Notes: generated from the sequence alone by a model not told the origin. A DNA stretch of 64,000 nucleotides from Flavobacterium piscisymbiosum (GCF_020905295.1 NZ_JAJJMM010000001.1:2356001-2420000), one strand, 5' to 3'. Counted from the stretch's first letter, positions 35,533 through 44,405 are shown. A program made the numbers and translations.

Positions 35533-35715
35533 TTATAACGGTTTATTTATTCGTCCTGTTTTTTTATCAAATCCATAAGGACAATGACGGCAACCACTTT
35601 TGCAGCAATAACCACGTTTTAAATGGTGTTTTTCGGTAAAACATTTATAACCTTCGGGCGTATAGTAAAAATCTTCGCCTTCGATTAGTTTATTTTCATT
35701 ACTTTGCTCTTTCAT
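35533..35715 (-). CDS. DUF5522 small cysteine-rich protein
   Basis: 60 residues. Conserved core EGEDFYYTPEGYKCFTEKHH and RGYCCKSGCRHCPYGF, with five cysteines, fits DUF5522, a short Bacteroidota family with a probable metal-binding knuckle. Function unknown. It precedes the 2-hydroxyacid dehydrogenase gene by 13 bp on the same strand. Confidence 0.9.
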   Translation of the reverse strand: MKEQSNENKLIEGEDFYYTPEGYKCFTEKHHLKRGYCCKSGCRHCPYGFDKKTGRINKPL

Positions 35716-35828
35716 AAATCTGCATAGGGTTGATGTTCTTTTCTTTTTAAAATCAAATAAACGAATTTGATTATGATTTTAATGAAATCGAACATTTTTT
35801 ATCTACAAATTTATAAATTTTACAGCGA

Positions 35829-36164
35829 ATGTTTCTAATTGTTGCTAAATATTTAATTCCGAAAGGATATCGCGGAATGGCTGTATTTCCTTTTGTAATT
35901 TTAAAATATGATTTGGATAAAAATAATCCTATTTTTGTCAATCATGAAAAAATTCATTTGAGACAACAATTAGAATTATTGATTTTACCTTTTTATATCT
36001 TTTATGTTTTAGAATATATAATCAGGCTCGTACAATACAAAAACAAAGATTTGGCTTATAGAAATATAAGTTTTGAGAGAGAAGCATATGCAAATGAAAC
36101 GGATTTAGATTATTTGAAAAACCGATCCTTTTTTGGTTTTTTGAATTACATAACTTTAAAATAA
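35829..36164 (+). CDS. Small membrane protein with HExxH metallopeptidase-like motif
   Basis: 111 residues. His39-Glu40-Lys-Ile-His43 (FVNHEKIHLRQQ) is a HExxH zinc motif, followed by a hydrophobic helix (about 49-68, LELLILPFYIFYVLEYIIRL) and, some 40 residues later, FEREAY (Glu83, Glu85), which could supply the third ligand as in gluzincins. It is far shorter than known membrane metallopeptidases, so it may be a minimal zincin-like fold or an inactive relative. Next gene starts 10 bp downstream, suggesting an operon. Family not recognised with certainty. Confidence 0.75.
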   Translation: MFLIVAKYLIPKGYRGMAVFPFVILKYDLDKNNPIFVNHEKIHLRQQLELLILPFYIFYVLEYIIRLVQYKNKDLAYRNISFEREAYANETDLDYLKNRSFFGFLNYITLK

Positions 36165-36173
36165 AAATAGATT

Positions 36174-37070
36174 TTGAATCAGGAAATTCATATCAGTTTT
36201 CCTAATCATATTTCGCTGACTATAAAACGAGATGATCTCAACCATCCTTTTATTTCGGGGAATAAATTACGAAAATTAAAATACAATTTACTTCAGGCGA
36301 AAGCCGAAAATAAAACAACATTGGTAACTTTTGGCGGAGCTTTTTCGAATCATATTGCGGCGGTCGCGTATGCAGGAAAAGAACAAGGTTTTAAAACAAT
36401 TGGCGTCATTCGCGGAGACGAGCTTTTTGATAAAATTGAAGAAAACCCAACCTTGAAATTCGCTCAGGAAAACGGAATGCAATTTGAGTTTGTAACCCGC
36501 GAAGAGTATCGAAATAAAAGTGAAATTTCGTTTATCGAAAAACTAAAAGAGAAGTTTGGCGATTTTTATTTAGTGCCCGAAGGCGGAACAAATGAATTGG
36601 CCGTAAAAGGCTGCGAAGAGATTTTGACGGAGGAAGATTCCGTTTTTAATTACGTTTGTTGTGCAGTTGGAACAGGCGGAACAATCTCCGGATTGATCAA
36701 TAGTGCCTTGCCAAATCAGAAAGTTTTAGGGTTTCCGGCGTTAAAAGGTGACTTTTTAACCAATGAAATTCGTATTTTTGCAAAACAAGATAACTGGAAT
36801 TTGATTTCTGACTATCATTTTGGAGGTTATGGGAAGATAAATTTAGAATTAATTGAATTTATCAATACTTTTTTTGAAGAAACAAAAGTGCCTTTAGATC
36901 CAATTTATACAGGAAAGATGGTTTTTGGCGTTATAGATTTAATCCATAAAAACTATTTTTCTGAAGATTCAAAAATATTACTCCTTCATACCGGCGGATT
37001 GCAGGGAATAGAGGGGATGAATATAAAATTGAAACAGAAAAAATTACCAATACTTAAAAGCAATGGTTAA
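36174..37070 (+). CDS. PLP-dependent D-cysteine desulfhydrase / ACC deaminase family protein
   Basis: 298 residues starting at TTG (36174), since an in-frame TAG lies just upstream and the conserved IKRDDLNHPFISGNKLRKL needs the N-terminus. Lys31 in SGNKLRKL is the Schiff-base lysine. TFGGAFSNHIAAVAYAG and VPEGGTNELAVKG are family motifs, and AVGTGGTISGL binds the phosphate. It likely deaminates D-cysteine or a related amino acid; true ACC deaminase activity cannot be told from sequence. It overlaps the next gene by 8 bp, so translation may be coupled. Confidence 0.9.
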   Translation: MNQEIHISFPNHISLTIKRDDLNHPFISGNKLRKLKYNLLQAKAENKTTLVTFGGAFSNHIAAVAYAGKEQGFKTIGVIRGDELFDKIEENPTLKFAQENGMQFEFVTREEYRNKSEISFIEKLKEKFGDFYLVPEGGTNELAVKGCEEILTEEDSVFNYVCCAVGTGGTISGLINSALPNQKVLGFPALKGDFLTNEIRIFAKQDNWNLISDYHFGGYGKINLELIEFINTFFEETKVPLDPIYTGKMVFGVIDLIHKNYFSEDSKILLLHTGGLQGIEGMNIKLKQKKLPILKSNG

Positions 37071-37959
37071 AAAAATAATAACATTCTTGATTCTTGCTAC
37101 TTTAGTAAGTTGTTCGTCCAGTAAACCTGCTATTGCAACGACCAAAAAAGCAGCAGCAATACAGAGGCCAAGAGTGGCAGCTACCAAAAAGCAAACTCCT
37201 GTTAAGCCAATTGGTAAAAATTATCCTTCTACAAATAATACAACTGAGGTTATTCAATCTACTTCGAAAACAGTTGTAACAGGCGATTTAATCAATAACT
37301 ATATTTTGCAGTTTAAAGATATTGCAATGGGCAATATGCAGAAATACGGTATTCCTGCCAGTATTATTTTGGCACAGGGAATCTTAGAATCCGGTGCAGG
37401 AAGAGGTGATTTAGCATTAGAAGCAAACAATCATTTTGGAATAAAATGTCATAAAGACTGGTTGGGAGAAAGTGTTCGCCATGACGATGATTCAGCTCAG
37501 GAATGTTTTAGAAAATATCCCGAAGCAGCAGAATCTTATAGAGATCACGCTCTGTTTCTGGTTGGTAAAAAAAGATATGAAACTTTATTTACTTACGAAA
37601 AAGACGATTACAAAGCCTGGGCAAAAGGTTTGAGAGCTGCCGGTTATGCTACAGATCCTAATTATCCGGACAAATTAATAAGTTATATCGAAAGATACAA
37701 TCTGCATCAATATGACTGTCAGGTTACCGGAAGAAATTACAAGCCTTTTGAGAAATCAACTACAGTTAAAAATTCTTCAATTCCATCTAGAAGTTCATCA
37801 AATTCAAACTCGAACGATCCTAATTTATACGAAGTTCAAAAAGGAGATACCTTATATTCAATTTCAAAAAAATTCAACGTATTGGTTGATGATTTAAAAC
37901 AGAAAAACAATCTTTCAGACAATGCCATTTCTATAGGGCAGCGATTGAAAGTGAAATAA
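37063..37959 (+). CDS. Glucosaminidase (mannosyl-glycoprotein endo-beta-N-acetylglucosaminidase-like) lipoprotein with LysM
   Basis: 298 residues. Lipoprotein-like signal (MVKKIITFLILATLVSC), a Thr/Ala/Lys-rich linker, then a glucosaminidase domain (about 80-215) with catalytic Glu in QGILESGAGRGDLA and the segment ANNHFGIKCHKDW, a Ser/Asn linker, and one C-terminal LysM (about 252-298, YEVQKGDTLYSISKKFNV). It should bind and cleave peptidoglycan glycan strands in the periplasm during growth. It starts within the preceding gene's last codons. Confidence 0.92.
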   Translation: MVKKIITFLILATLVSCSSSKPAIATTKKAAAIQRPRVAATKKQTPVKPIGKNYPSTNNTTEVIQSTSKTVVTGDLINNYILQFKDIAMGNMQKYGIPASIILAQGILESGAGRGDLALEANNHFGIKCHKDWLGESVRHDDDSAQECFRKYPEAAESYRDHALFLVGKKRYETLFTYEKDDYKAWAKGLRAAGYATDPNYPDKLISYIERYNLHQYDCQVTGRNYKPFEKSTTVKNSSIPSRSSSNSNSNDPNLYEVQKGDTLYSISKKFNVLVDDLKQKNNLSDNAISIGQRLKVK

Positions 37960-38069
37960 GTTTTAAGTTTTCAGTGGCGGTTTTCAGTCTCAGTTTGGAA
38001 GTATTCAAAAAATCTAAAATTCAAATTTTAAAATAGAGTTCGCAGTTTATAATCTAAAATCAGAACTCT

Positions 38070-38083
38070 AAAATCTAAAATCT
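38070..38083 (+). repeat. Two AAAATCT heptamers immediately upstream of hemL
   Basis: Two perfect AAAATCT units end 4 nt before the hemL ATG, the same distance as the 13-copy array before pspC. A degenerate relative (TCTAAAATCAGAACTCT) precedes them. Confidence 0.6.
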
Positions 38084-38087
38084 AAAA

Positions 38088-39374
38088 ATGTTATATAAAA
38101 GAAGTAGTCAGCTTTTTGCTGAAGCAGAAAAAGTAATTCCGGGAGGAGTAAATTCACCAGTTAGAGCCTTTAAAGCCGTTGGGGGAACTCCTATTTTTGT
38201 AAAAAGTGCCAAAGGTGCGTATTTGTATGATGAGGACGGAAATAAATTAATAGATTACATCAACTCATGGGGACCAATGGTTTTAGGCCATGCGTATCAA
38301 CCCGTTGTTGATGCTGTGATTGAAAAAGCAAAATTGGGAACTTCGTTTGGAATGCCAACTGAATTGGAAACTCAAATCGCTGCTTTGGCGGTTTCTATGG
38401 TTCCGAATATAGATAAAATAAGATTTGTAAATTCAGGTACAGAGGCTTGTATGAGTGCAATTCGTCTGGCGCGCGGATTTACAAAAAGAGATAAAATAAT
38501 AAAATTTGCAGGTTGCTACCACGGACATTCTGATTCATTTTTGATTCAGGCTGGGAGTGGAGCCGTAACTTTTGGATCGCCAAATAGCCCTGGCGTTACA
38601 GAAGGAACCGCAAAAGATACTTTGTTGGCGAAATACAATGATTTAGAGAATGTAAAAACTTTAATCGAAGCGAATAAAGGCGAAATTGCAGCGATTATTA
38701 TCGAAGCAGTTGCCGGAAATATGGGTTGTATTCCGCCACAAAAAGGTTTCTTAGAAGGTTTAAGAGAATTATGTACAGCAAACGGAATTTTATTAATTTT
38801 TGATGAGGTAATGACTGGTTTCCGTTTGGCTCGTGGTGGAGTTCAGGAATTATATAATATCAATGCTGATATTGTAACTTTTGGGAAAGTTATTGGCGGA
38901 GGTTTACCTGTTGGTGCTTTTGCTGCACGCGAAGAAATCATGAATTATCTGGCACCGCTTGGTCCGGTTTATCAGGCAGGAACATTATCAGGAAATCCGT
39001 TAGCAATGGCTGCAGGATTGGCAATGTTACAGGCACTTGATAATGATCGTGAAATTTTTACCCGTTTAGAAGAAAAAACAGCTTATCTGGAAGCAGGAAT
39101 TGATAAAGTTTTAAAAGCGAACAATATTGTTTTTACCATCAATAGAGTGGGTTCTATGATTTCTGTTCATTTTGATGCTAGTCCGGTGGTTGATTTTCAA
39201 ACCGCTGCAAAAGGAGATAACGAAACGTTTAAGAAATTCTTTCACGGTTTATTAAACGAAGGTGTTTACATTGCGCCATCTGCATACGAAACCTGGTTTA
39301 TTACAGATGCGCTGACTTACGAAGATTTAGACTTTACAATTAATGCGATCGATAAAGTTTCGAAAACATTTTAA
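38088..39374 (+). CDS. hemL: Glutamate-1-semialdehyde 2,1-aminomutase
   Basis: 428 residues, the normal length. A PLP fold-type I aminotransferase with [31 protein letters not shown], the Lys of [16 protein letters not shown] as Schiff base, and [19 protein letters not shown]. It converts glutamate-1-semialdehyde to 5-aminolevulinate in the C5 route of haem synthesis, in the cytoplasm. The upstream 128 bp is made of repeat fragments ending in heptamers. Confidence 0.97.
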   Translation: MLYKRSSQLFAEAEKVIPGGVNSPVRAFKAVGGTPIFVKSAKGAYLYDEDGNKLIDYINSWGPMVLGHAYQPVVDAVIEKAKLGTSFGMPTELETQIAALAVSMVPNIDKIRFVNSGTEACMSAIRLARGFTKRDKIIKFAGCYHGHSDSFLIQAGSGAVTFGSPNSPGVTEGTAKDTLLAKYNDLENVKTLIEANKGEIAAIIIEAVAGNMGCIPPQKGFLEGLRELCTANGILLIFDEVMTGFRLARGGVQELYNINADIVTFGKVIGGGLPVGAFAAREEIMNYLAPLGPVYQAGTLSGNPLAMAAGLAMLQALDNDREIFTRLEEKTAYLEAGIDKVLKANNIVFTINRVGSMISVHFDASPVVDFQTAAKGDNETFKKFFHGLLNEGVYIAPSAYETWFITDALTYEDLDFTINAIDKVSKTF

Positions 39375-39380
39375 TACATA

Positions 39381-39410
39381 AAAAAAGAGGCTCATTTGAG
39401 CCTCTTTTTT
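39381..39410. terminator. Bidirectional terminator between hemL and the downstream gene
   Basis: AAAAAAGAGGCTC and GAGCCTCTTTTTT pair around ATTT, between convergent genes. Confidence 0.9.
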
Positions 39411-39421
39411 GTTGATCAGGA

Positions 39422-40162
39422 TTATTTTTTTCCTTTTCTGTGTTCTTTCATTTTGTCTTTACGCTCTTTCTGAATCGCTGTCCATTTTGTATATTGATCA
39501 GCATTCAAAATAGATTTCATTTTGGCATCAGTCGCTTTGTGATCTTCTTCCATTTGTTTTTTCATGGCTTTTTTCTCTGCTTCAGTTGGTGCTGCAGCGT
39601 TTTCTCCACGGCTCTTTTTCAGCATTTCCATTTTAGTACTTCTGTCAGATAAAAGTTGACCAACTTGTTTTTGCTGATCTGCACTTAAGTTTAAGTCAGT
39701 CGTTAATTTTTGCAAATGTGCCTGATCACGTTCTTGCGGAGATTTCATATCTCGGTGACCTTTATGATCTCCTTTACCTTTGTGATCTTTTTTCAAAGCG
39801 GTCCATTTTGTGTATTGATCCGCATTTAAAATAGCTTTCATTTTAGTATCATTTGCAGCTCTTTCAGTTTCCAATTGTTTTTTAAAAGCTTCTCTCTCTG
39901 CAGCAGTTGGTTTTGTTTTACGATCTTTATTGGCATCTTTAATTTTTTCTCCTTTAGCAGATCTTTCGGCTAATAATTGTTTTACTTGCGCTTGTTGTTT
40001 TGTATCTAAATTCAATTCAGAAGTTAACTTTTGCAAATGTTTCTCATTACGTTGTTCCGGAGTTAATTTTTCTCTTTGATCACGTGTAGCTTTCTGATTG
40101 ATGTCTTGTGCAAAACTTACCATTCCAACGAACAATAAAGCTGCGATAAATAATTTTTTCAT
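39422..40162 (-). CDS. Periplasmic LTxxQ/Spy-like protein, two-domain form
   Basis: 246 residues with a signal peptide (1-18, ending GMVSFAQ) and two repeats of a helical unit: LTPEQRNEKHLQKLTSEL...NADQYTKWTALK, and QERDQAHLQKLTTDLNLSAD...NADQYTKWTAIQ. Very rich in Lys, Glu and Gln. This resembles Spy/CpxP-type periplasmic chaperone or sensor proteins with LTxxQ motifs. The next gene is a single-domain paralogue with an almost identical signal peptide. Role in envelope stress is inferred from the motif. Confidence 0.85.
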   Translation of the reverse strand: MKKLFIAALLFVGMVSFAQDINQKATRDQREKLTPEQRNEKHLQKLTSELNLDTKQQAQVKQLLAERSAKGEKIKDANKDRKTKPTAAEREAFKKQLETERAANDTKMKAILNADQYTKWTALKKDHKGKGDHKGHRDMKSPQERDQAHLQKLTTDLNLSADQQKQVGQLLSDRSTKMEMLKKSRGENAAAPTEAEKKAMKKQMEEDHKATDAKMKSILNADQYTKWTAIQKERKDKMKEHRKGKK

Positions 40163-40290
40163 AATTCGTTTTTTTTAAGAGGTTTATATCGATTAGACTT
40201 CAAGAAGTTTGCTAGGTTTAATTAGATTGTAAGATTTGTCTTTTAATTAACACAAACTATTAATGAAAACATAAAATAGTATATAAACTA

Positions 40291-40317
40291 AAAAAGAGGC
40301 CATTTAGACCTCTTTTT
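40291..40317 (-). terminator. Terminator after the single-domain Spy-like gene
   Basis: Arms AAAAAGAGG and CCTCTTTTT with a 9-nt loop, 11 bp after the stop codon; nearly the same sequence as the terminator at 39381-39410, another sign of duplication. Confidence 0.8.
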
Positions 40318-40327
40318 GTAACTGTTA

Positions 40328-40759
40328 TTAGTTGTTTTCTTTTTTGTACTCTCTCATTTTTTCTTTCGCCTGCTCTCTTTTTTCTTCCTGAATAGAAGTC
40401 CATTTTTTGTATTGATCTGCATTTAGGATAGCTTTCATTTTAGCATCATTGGCATCTTTTTCAGCTTTTAATTCAGTTTTAAAAGCTTCTCTTTCTGCAG
40501 CAGTAGGTTTCTCTTTTCGGTCTTTTCGTTCTGCTCTCAATTTTTCAGCTTTAGCACTTCGGTCCGCTAAAAGTTGTTTTACCTGAGCTTGTTGATTTGC
40601 GTCTAAATTTAATTCAGTAGTTATTTTTTTTAACTGTTTCTCATTACGTTGTTCCGGAGTTAGTCTTTCTCTTGGTTCACGATTAGGAGCCTGATCTGCT
40701 TCTTGTGCAAAACTTACTACTCCAACGAATAGCAAAGCTGCGATAAATAATTTTTTCAT
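40328..40759 (-). CDS. Periplasmic LTxxQ/Spy-like protein, single-domain form
   Basis: 143 residues: signal peptide MKKLFIAALLFVGVVSFAQ, differing from the neighbour's at one position, then one helical unit (RLTPEQRNEKQLKKITTEL, NLDANQQAQVKQLLADRSAK, MKAILNADQYKKWTSIQ). It is a paralogue of the adjacent two-domain protein, which probably arose by duplication of this form. A terminator separates them, so they are separate transcripts. A periplasmic, possibly chaperone-like role is inferred. Confidence 0.87.
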   Translation of the reverse strand: MKKLFIAALLFVGVVSFAQEADQAPNREPRERLTPEQRNEKQLKKITTELNLDANQQAQVKQLLADRSAKAEKLRAERKDRKEKPTAAEREAFKTELKAEKDANDAKMKAILNADQYKKWTSIQEEKREQAKEKMREYKKENN

Positions 40760-40994
40760 GATGTACGTTTTTTAATTGTTATAGTAATTAGACTTTATCA
40801 AATTGAATAGGTTTAATCTGATAATCAGAATTGTAGTTTATTTAACAAAACGAAAAAGCGAATAACGATATTGTGTATTGATGTGCAATGGCTTTTTAAC
40901 TGTTTAATTATCGGAGATCATGCTATTTTACAAGAATAGGTTTTAAATTTGTTAGTGTATTAAAAATTTTAAAATAGAATTACCAGAATACAAT

Positions 40995-41918
40995 ATGGAA
41001 GAATTATTTAATAAGAAAAACAAAAACCGAGTTCTTAAAGCCGTAAACGGAGAAATGTCGTATCAAAAATTAAATGCTGCCGAATTGCATCAATTTGTAC
41101 AGCATTGGAATTATGATGATGGAATCGAACCTTTTCTATGGATCATCAAACAAAAACATCTGGACAAAGGAACAGCGCTTTGTTTGTATTGGATGTTGCA
41201 GCCGGATTATTTCTGTAAATTCAAAAATGAAGAAGACATAAAAGAAGATATTAATTATGAAAGTTATCCATTAATAAAAGAAATTGAAGAAAGATATATT
41301 TCCGGCTTTTATGAAGAGGAAAATTTTTCTTTTGATCCTCAAGAAGAGTTTTTGGATGAAAATTCTAATACAAAATGTATTCCGCCAGAAATGCTGGAAA
41401 AATCACCAGGAACTGTTTTCGAACGACAAGATATTGAGTTTGCTTTTTTAAGGAATCCCAACGAGAAAGAATTGAAAACAATCAATACGAAGATTGCAGA
41501 TGCTGTAAAAATCATTCAGATTTCAAATCCCGATTTTGTTTATGATAAAACTGATGATGCGATTAACGCTATAATTGAAAGCGTTGAACATTGGAAAACA
41601 AAAGAATTAGGGAAGGTAAAAATTAAGAATCTCTCTTATTTATGGATGGATTGCGTTCATAAAAAACACAACTGGAATTGGGTTATTTGGGATTGGGAAA
41701 CCGGAAATAATATAGGAGTTGCAAATGCTACGAAAGAATTGACGTGTTTGGCAGATACTATTATAAACCATACCATAGATGGATTTCAGCAATCTTCGAT
41801 AATTTCAGATTTATATCAGGATCTGGCCGGAGTAAATAATTTTTATGATTTGAAAAAAGATCCTTATAGCGGAATTGGTTTGCTTTTTAGTACAGATCAT
41901 TTGAAATTTAGAGTATAA
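40995..41918 (+). CDS. DUF4274 domain protein
   Basis: 307 residues. The N-terminal part (about 20-90) carries the DUF4274 pattern: ELHQFVQHWNYDDGIEPFLW and KGTALCLYWMLQPDYF. The rest is acidic, with no membrane helix or signal, and I recognise no further domain. DUF4274 proteins appear in polymorphic toxin and immunity neighbourhoods in some bacteria, but nothing here identifies a toxin. It is followed 6 bp later by a 138-residue protein, so the two are likely co-transcribed. Function unknown. Confidence 0.8.
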   Translation: MEELFNKKNKNRVLKAVNGEMSYQKLNAAELHQFVQHWNYDDGIEPFLWIIKQKHLDKGTALCLYWMLQPDYFCKFKNEEDIKEDINYESYPLIKEIEERYISGFYEEENFSFDPQEEFLDENSNTKCIPPEMLEKSPGTVFERQDIEFAFLRNPNEKELKTINTKIADAVKIIQISNPDFVYDKTDDAINAIIESVEHWKTKELGKVKIKNLSYLWMDCVHKKHNWNWVIWDWETGNNIGVANATKELTCLADTIINHTIDGFQQSSIISDLYQDLAGVNNFYDLKKDPYSGIGLLFSTDHLKFRV

Positions 41919-41924
41919 TAAATC

Positions 41925-42341
41925 ATGGTATTAAGAAAAATTACTGTTGAAGACAATGTCTACTTATATAAAACTGTCACAGGATTTGGAGGTAGCACAG
42001 AAATCGCAACATTTGCGATAACAATATTCTTAGAGAATTATAAGCAAACTCCATTGCAAATTAATTTTATTACATGGGAAGACGCTTATGCTGGAAATCC
42101 TTTAAGTACGGGGACGAAATTAACCAAATTATCTACTAAAGATGAAGAAGTTGTTAATTTAAACAGGCCTAAATATATTAGAGAATTTATTTTATATGGT
42201 TTAAAAATGGGTTGGAATGGTCAAAATAAAGTAGAACCTATTGATGGTTTAAAAATATTGGTGAGTTTAGATTATGATGTTTCTCCTTTACACCCAAAAG
42301 ACGGAATTACTATAGCGCATGGCAAAGAATATCCAAAATAA
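41925..42341 (+). CDS. Hypothetical protein
   Basis: 138 residues, cytoplasmic by appearance, with a predicted beta-rich first half (VYLYKTVTGFGGSTEIATF, PLQINFITWEDAY) and no recognisable motif. It starts 6 bp after the DUF4274 gene and is AT-rich like it. I do not recognise a family. A role tied to the preceding gene is likely from spacing only. Confidence 0.7.
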   Translation: MVLRKITVEDNVYLYKTVTGFGGSTEIATFAITIFLENYKQTPLQINFITWEDAYAGNPLSTGTKLTKLSTKDEEVVNLNRPKYIREFILYGLKMGWNGQNKVEPIDGLKILVSLDYDVSPLHPKDGITIAHGKEYPK

Positions 42342-42426
42342 GTTGATTTTTTAGTATCAGAAATTTACTTCAGAATTAATTGCTTACTTTAGTAATACCA
42401 GAAGTTAAAACCCAAAACAAACGATT

Positions 42427-43452
42427 ATGAGTTTAAATGCCACATCAAACAATAATAAAATTGCCTTTTTTTCGACACAGCCTTACGACAAATCTTTCTT
42501 TAATAAGTACAATGAAGATTTTGGTTTTGAGTTGGATTTTTTCGAAACACAACTAAATCCTCAAACTGTAATTCTAATCGAAAATGCTACAATTGTTTGT
42601 GTTTTTGTAAACGATATTGTCAATGAAGCCGTGATAAAACAATTGGCAGAAAAAGGTGTGAAAATTATTGCGTTGCGTTGTGCCGGTTTCAATAACGTCG
42701 ATCTTGAAGCAGCAAAAAAATATAACATAAAAGTATGTCGTGTTCCGGCATATTCGCCTCAGGCAGTTGCAGAACATGCGATCGCAATGATTTTGACTTT
42801 AAACAGAAAAACTCATAAAGCCTACAATAGAGTTCGTGAACAAAACTTTTCCCTAAACGGATTATTAGGTTTTGATTTATTCGGAAAAACAATCGGAATC
42901 ATTGGAACGGGAAATATCGGGAAAGCTTTTGCAAAAATCGCTTTAGGTTTTGGATGCAAAGTTCTGGCTTATGATATTGTCACCAATGATGAAATGATAA
43001 AAGACGGAGTGAAATTTGTTTCTCTTGAAGAAATCTTCAAATCGAGTGATATTATTTCACTGCATTGTCCATTAAACGAGCAAACCAAACATATCATTAA
43101 TAAAAAGTCTATCGACGAAATGAAAGACAGCGTTATGATTATCAATACAAGTCGTGGCGGATTAATAGAAACTTCTTCTGTAATTGAAGGTTTAAAAGAA
43201 GGTAAAATAGGATATCTCGGAATCGATGTTTACGAACAGGAAGAAAAACTATTCTTCAGAGATCTTTCTGCTGATATTATTCAGGACGATGCGATTCAGC
43301 GTTTAATGAGTTTTCCAAATGTTTTGGTTACGGCGCATCAGGCCTTTTTTACCAACGAAGCTTTAACTCAGATTGCTTTGGTAACTTTCAATAACATAAA
43401 AGATTTATTGACCAATAATAATATTGAAAACAAAGCAGCTTTGCTGGTTTAA
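42427..43452 (+). CDS. ldhA: D-lactate dehydrogenase-like 2-hydroxyacid dehydrogenase
   Basis: 341 residues. The family's N-terminal KIAFFSTQPYDKSFFNKYN, the Rossmann motif GIIGTGNIGKAFAKIALGFG, catalytic Arg in INTSRGGLIETSSV, Glu in LGIDVYEQEE and His in VTAHQAFFTNEA match fermentative NAD-dependent D-lactate dehydrogenases (LdhA type). Reaction: pyruvate to D-lactate. The gene stands alone; the symbol is by family similarity and the exact substrate is inferred. Confidence 0.88.
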   Translation: MSLNATSNNNKIAFFSTQPYDKSFFNKYNEDFGFELDFFETQLNPQTVILIENATIVCVFVNDIVNEAVIKQLAEKGVKIIALRCAGFNNVDLEAAKKYNIKVCRVPAYSPQAVAEHAIAMILTLNRKTHKAYNRVREQNFSLNGLLGFDLFGKTIGIIGTGNIGKAFAKIALGFGCKVLAYDIVTNDEMIKDGVKFVSLEEIFKSSDIISLHCPLNEQTKHIINKKSIDEMKDSVMIINTSRGGLIETSSVIEGLKEGKIGYLGIDVYEQEEKLFFRDLSADIIQDDAIQRLMSFPNVLVTAHQAFFTNEALTQIALVTFNNIKDLLTNNNIENKAALLV

Positions 43453-43525
43453 AAAATAAATTGAATAAGATTGGCAAACCCGACAGGTTTATAAACGTAA
43501 TCACAAGAATTAAAAAATAGGAAAT

Positions 43526-44125
43526 ATGAAAAATAAAATTTTAGTGGCAGTTATGATTCTGGGAATGATTTCATGCCAAAACAAAGAAAAACCTGCAGAT
43601 AACGTTATTAAAACAATTGTAGAAGATACCTTATCAAAAACCGTTGCGGGAACGGCAGATGTAAGCGATGCTCCAGTAAAAGAGGACAAAGCAGTCGAAT
43701 TGATCCGTAAGCAATTGAATATTCTATTAAAGACAGATCTTCCTGCAATGACAAAAGAAGACAGATTTTTTTACTACGAAGCTTTCGATTTGAATAACGA
43801 TAAAAAAGACGAATATTTCGTTGGTTTCTCTAATCCTTATTTTTGCGGAAGCGGAGGTTGTTCCGGTTACATCCTAAATAATGACGGAAGTTTAATCAAT
43901 AAGTTTACCGTAACCGATTTCCCGATTCTCGTTACCACTTCAGCATCTGAAAAGTTTTACGATCTTATATTCGAAACTGGTGGAAAATTTCATCTCATAA
44001 AAATGAAAAACGGCAAATACCCGTCAAACCCATCCGTTCAGGAAATTTGGAAAGGTGAAACTCCTAAAGAAAATACTAAGGTTTTAGATATTCAGGGAAA
44101 GAAATTAGAGAAGTATTCGTTTTAA
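43526..44125 (+). CDS. Lipoprotein of unknown function
   Basis: 199 residues with lipoprotein signal MKNKILVAVMILGMISC (Cys17). The mature part has FYYEAFDLNNDKKDEYFVGF, which resembles an FG-GAP/VCBS-like calcium-binding strand, then FCGSGGCSGYIL with two close cysteines. It could be a periplasmic or outer-membrane lipoprotein with a small beta-domain. I do not recognise the family. Confidence 0.75.
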   Translation: MKNKILVAVMILGMISCQNKEKPADNVIKTIVEDTLSKTVAGTADVSDAPVKEDKAVELIRKQLNILLKTDLPAMTKEDRFFYYEAFDLNNDKKDEYFVGFSNPYFCGSGGCSGYILNNDGSLINKFTVTDFPILVTTSASEKFYDLIFETGGKFHLIKMKNGKYPSNPSVQEIWKGETPKENTKVLDIQGKKLEKYSF

Positions 44126-44145
44126 TCAGATTATTATAAAAAAAT

Positions 44146-44326
44146 CATTCCGTAGGAATGTATGCTCGGTAGAATTAAAATTGAAATATGGTTATACGTT
44201 CCGTAGGAACGTTTGATTAACGAAGCAGATGTTTTATTTCTGTAAAAAAAACAGGTGTCCCTACAGGACACACCATACAAAAACAATATTTTTTTCTACC
44301 GATGAGATATTCCTACACGGAATATT
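44146..44326. repeat. Four small palindromes with a conserved TCC-GTA-GGA core
   Basis: CATTCCGTAGGAATG (44146-44160) and ACGTTCCGTAGGAACGT (44196-44212) are followed by two in the opposite orientation, GTGTCCCTACAGGACAC (44255-44271) and ATATTCCTACACGGAATAT (44308-44326). The arrangement is A-A-A'-A', like paired REP elements. It fills most of the 280-bp gap after the lipoprotein gene. Confidence 0.7.
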
Positions 44327-44405
44327 TCTATTCGTTCTGAATCAATTCGACTTTTTTAAAGCAAGGTATATAAAATAAAACCTGTCGGGTTTATGATAGA
44401 TTTTA

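Larger units (their letters stand above)
43476..44393. repeat. Inverted repeat pair AAACCCGACAGG flanking a lipoprotein gene
   Basis: AAACCCGACAGGTTTA (43476-43491) is found inverted at 44376-44393 and again within the lysS terminator (44859-44893). The pair encloses the lipoprotein gene and a block of small palindromes. It is probably a dispersed repeat family rather than the ends of a mobile element; no transposase is present. Confidence 0.5.

Noticed and set aside
43476..44393. Composite mobile element bounded by inverted CCCGACAGG repeats
   Set aside because: The same repeat forms the lysS terminator nearby, the enclosed gene is an ordinary lipoprotein, and no transposase or target-site duplication is visible.
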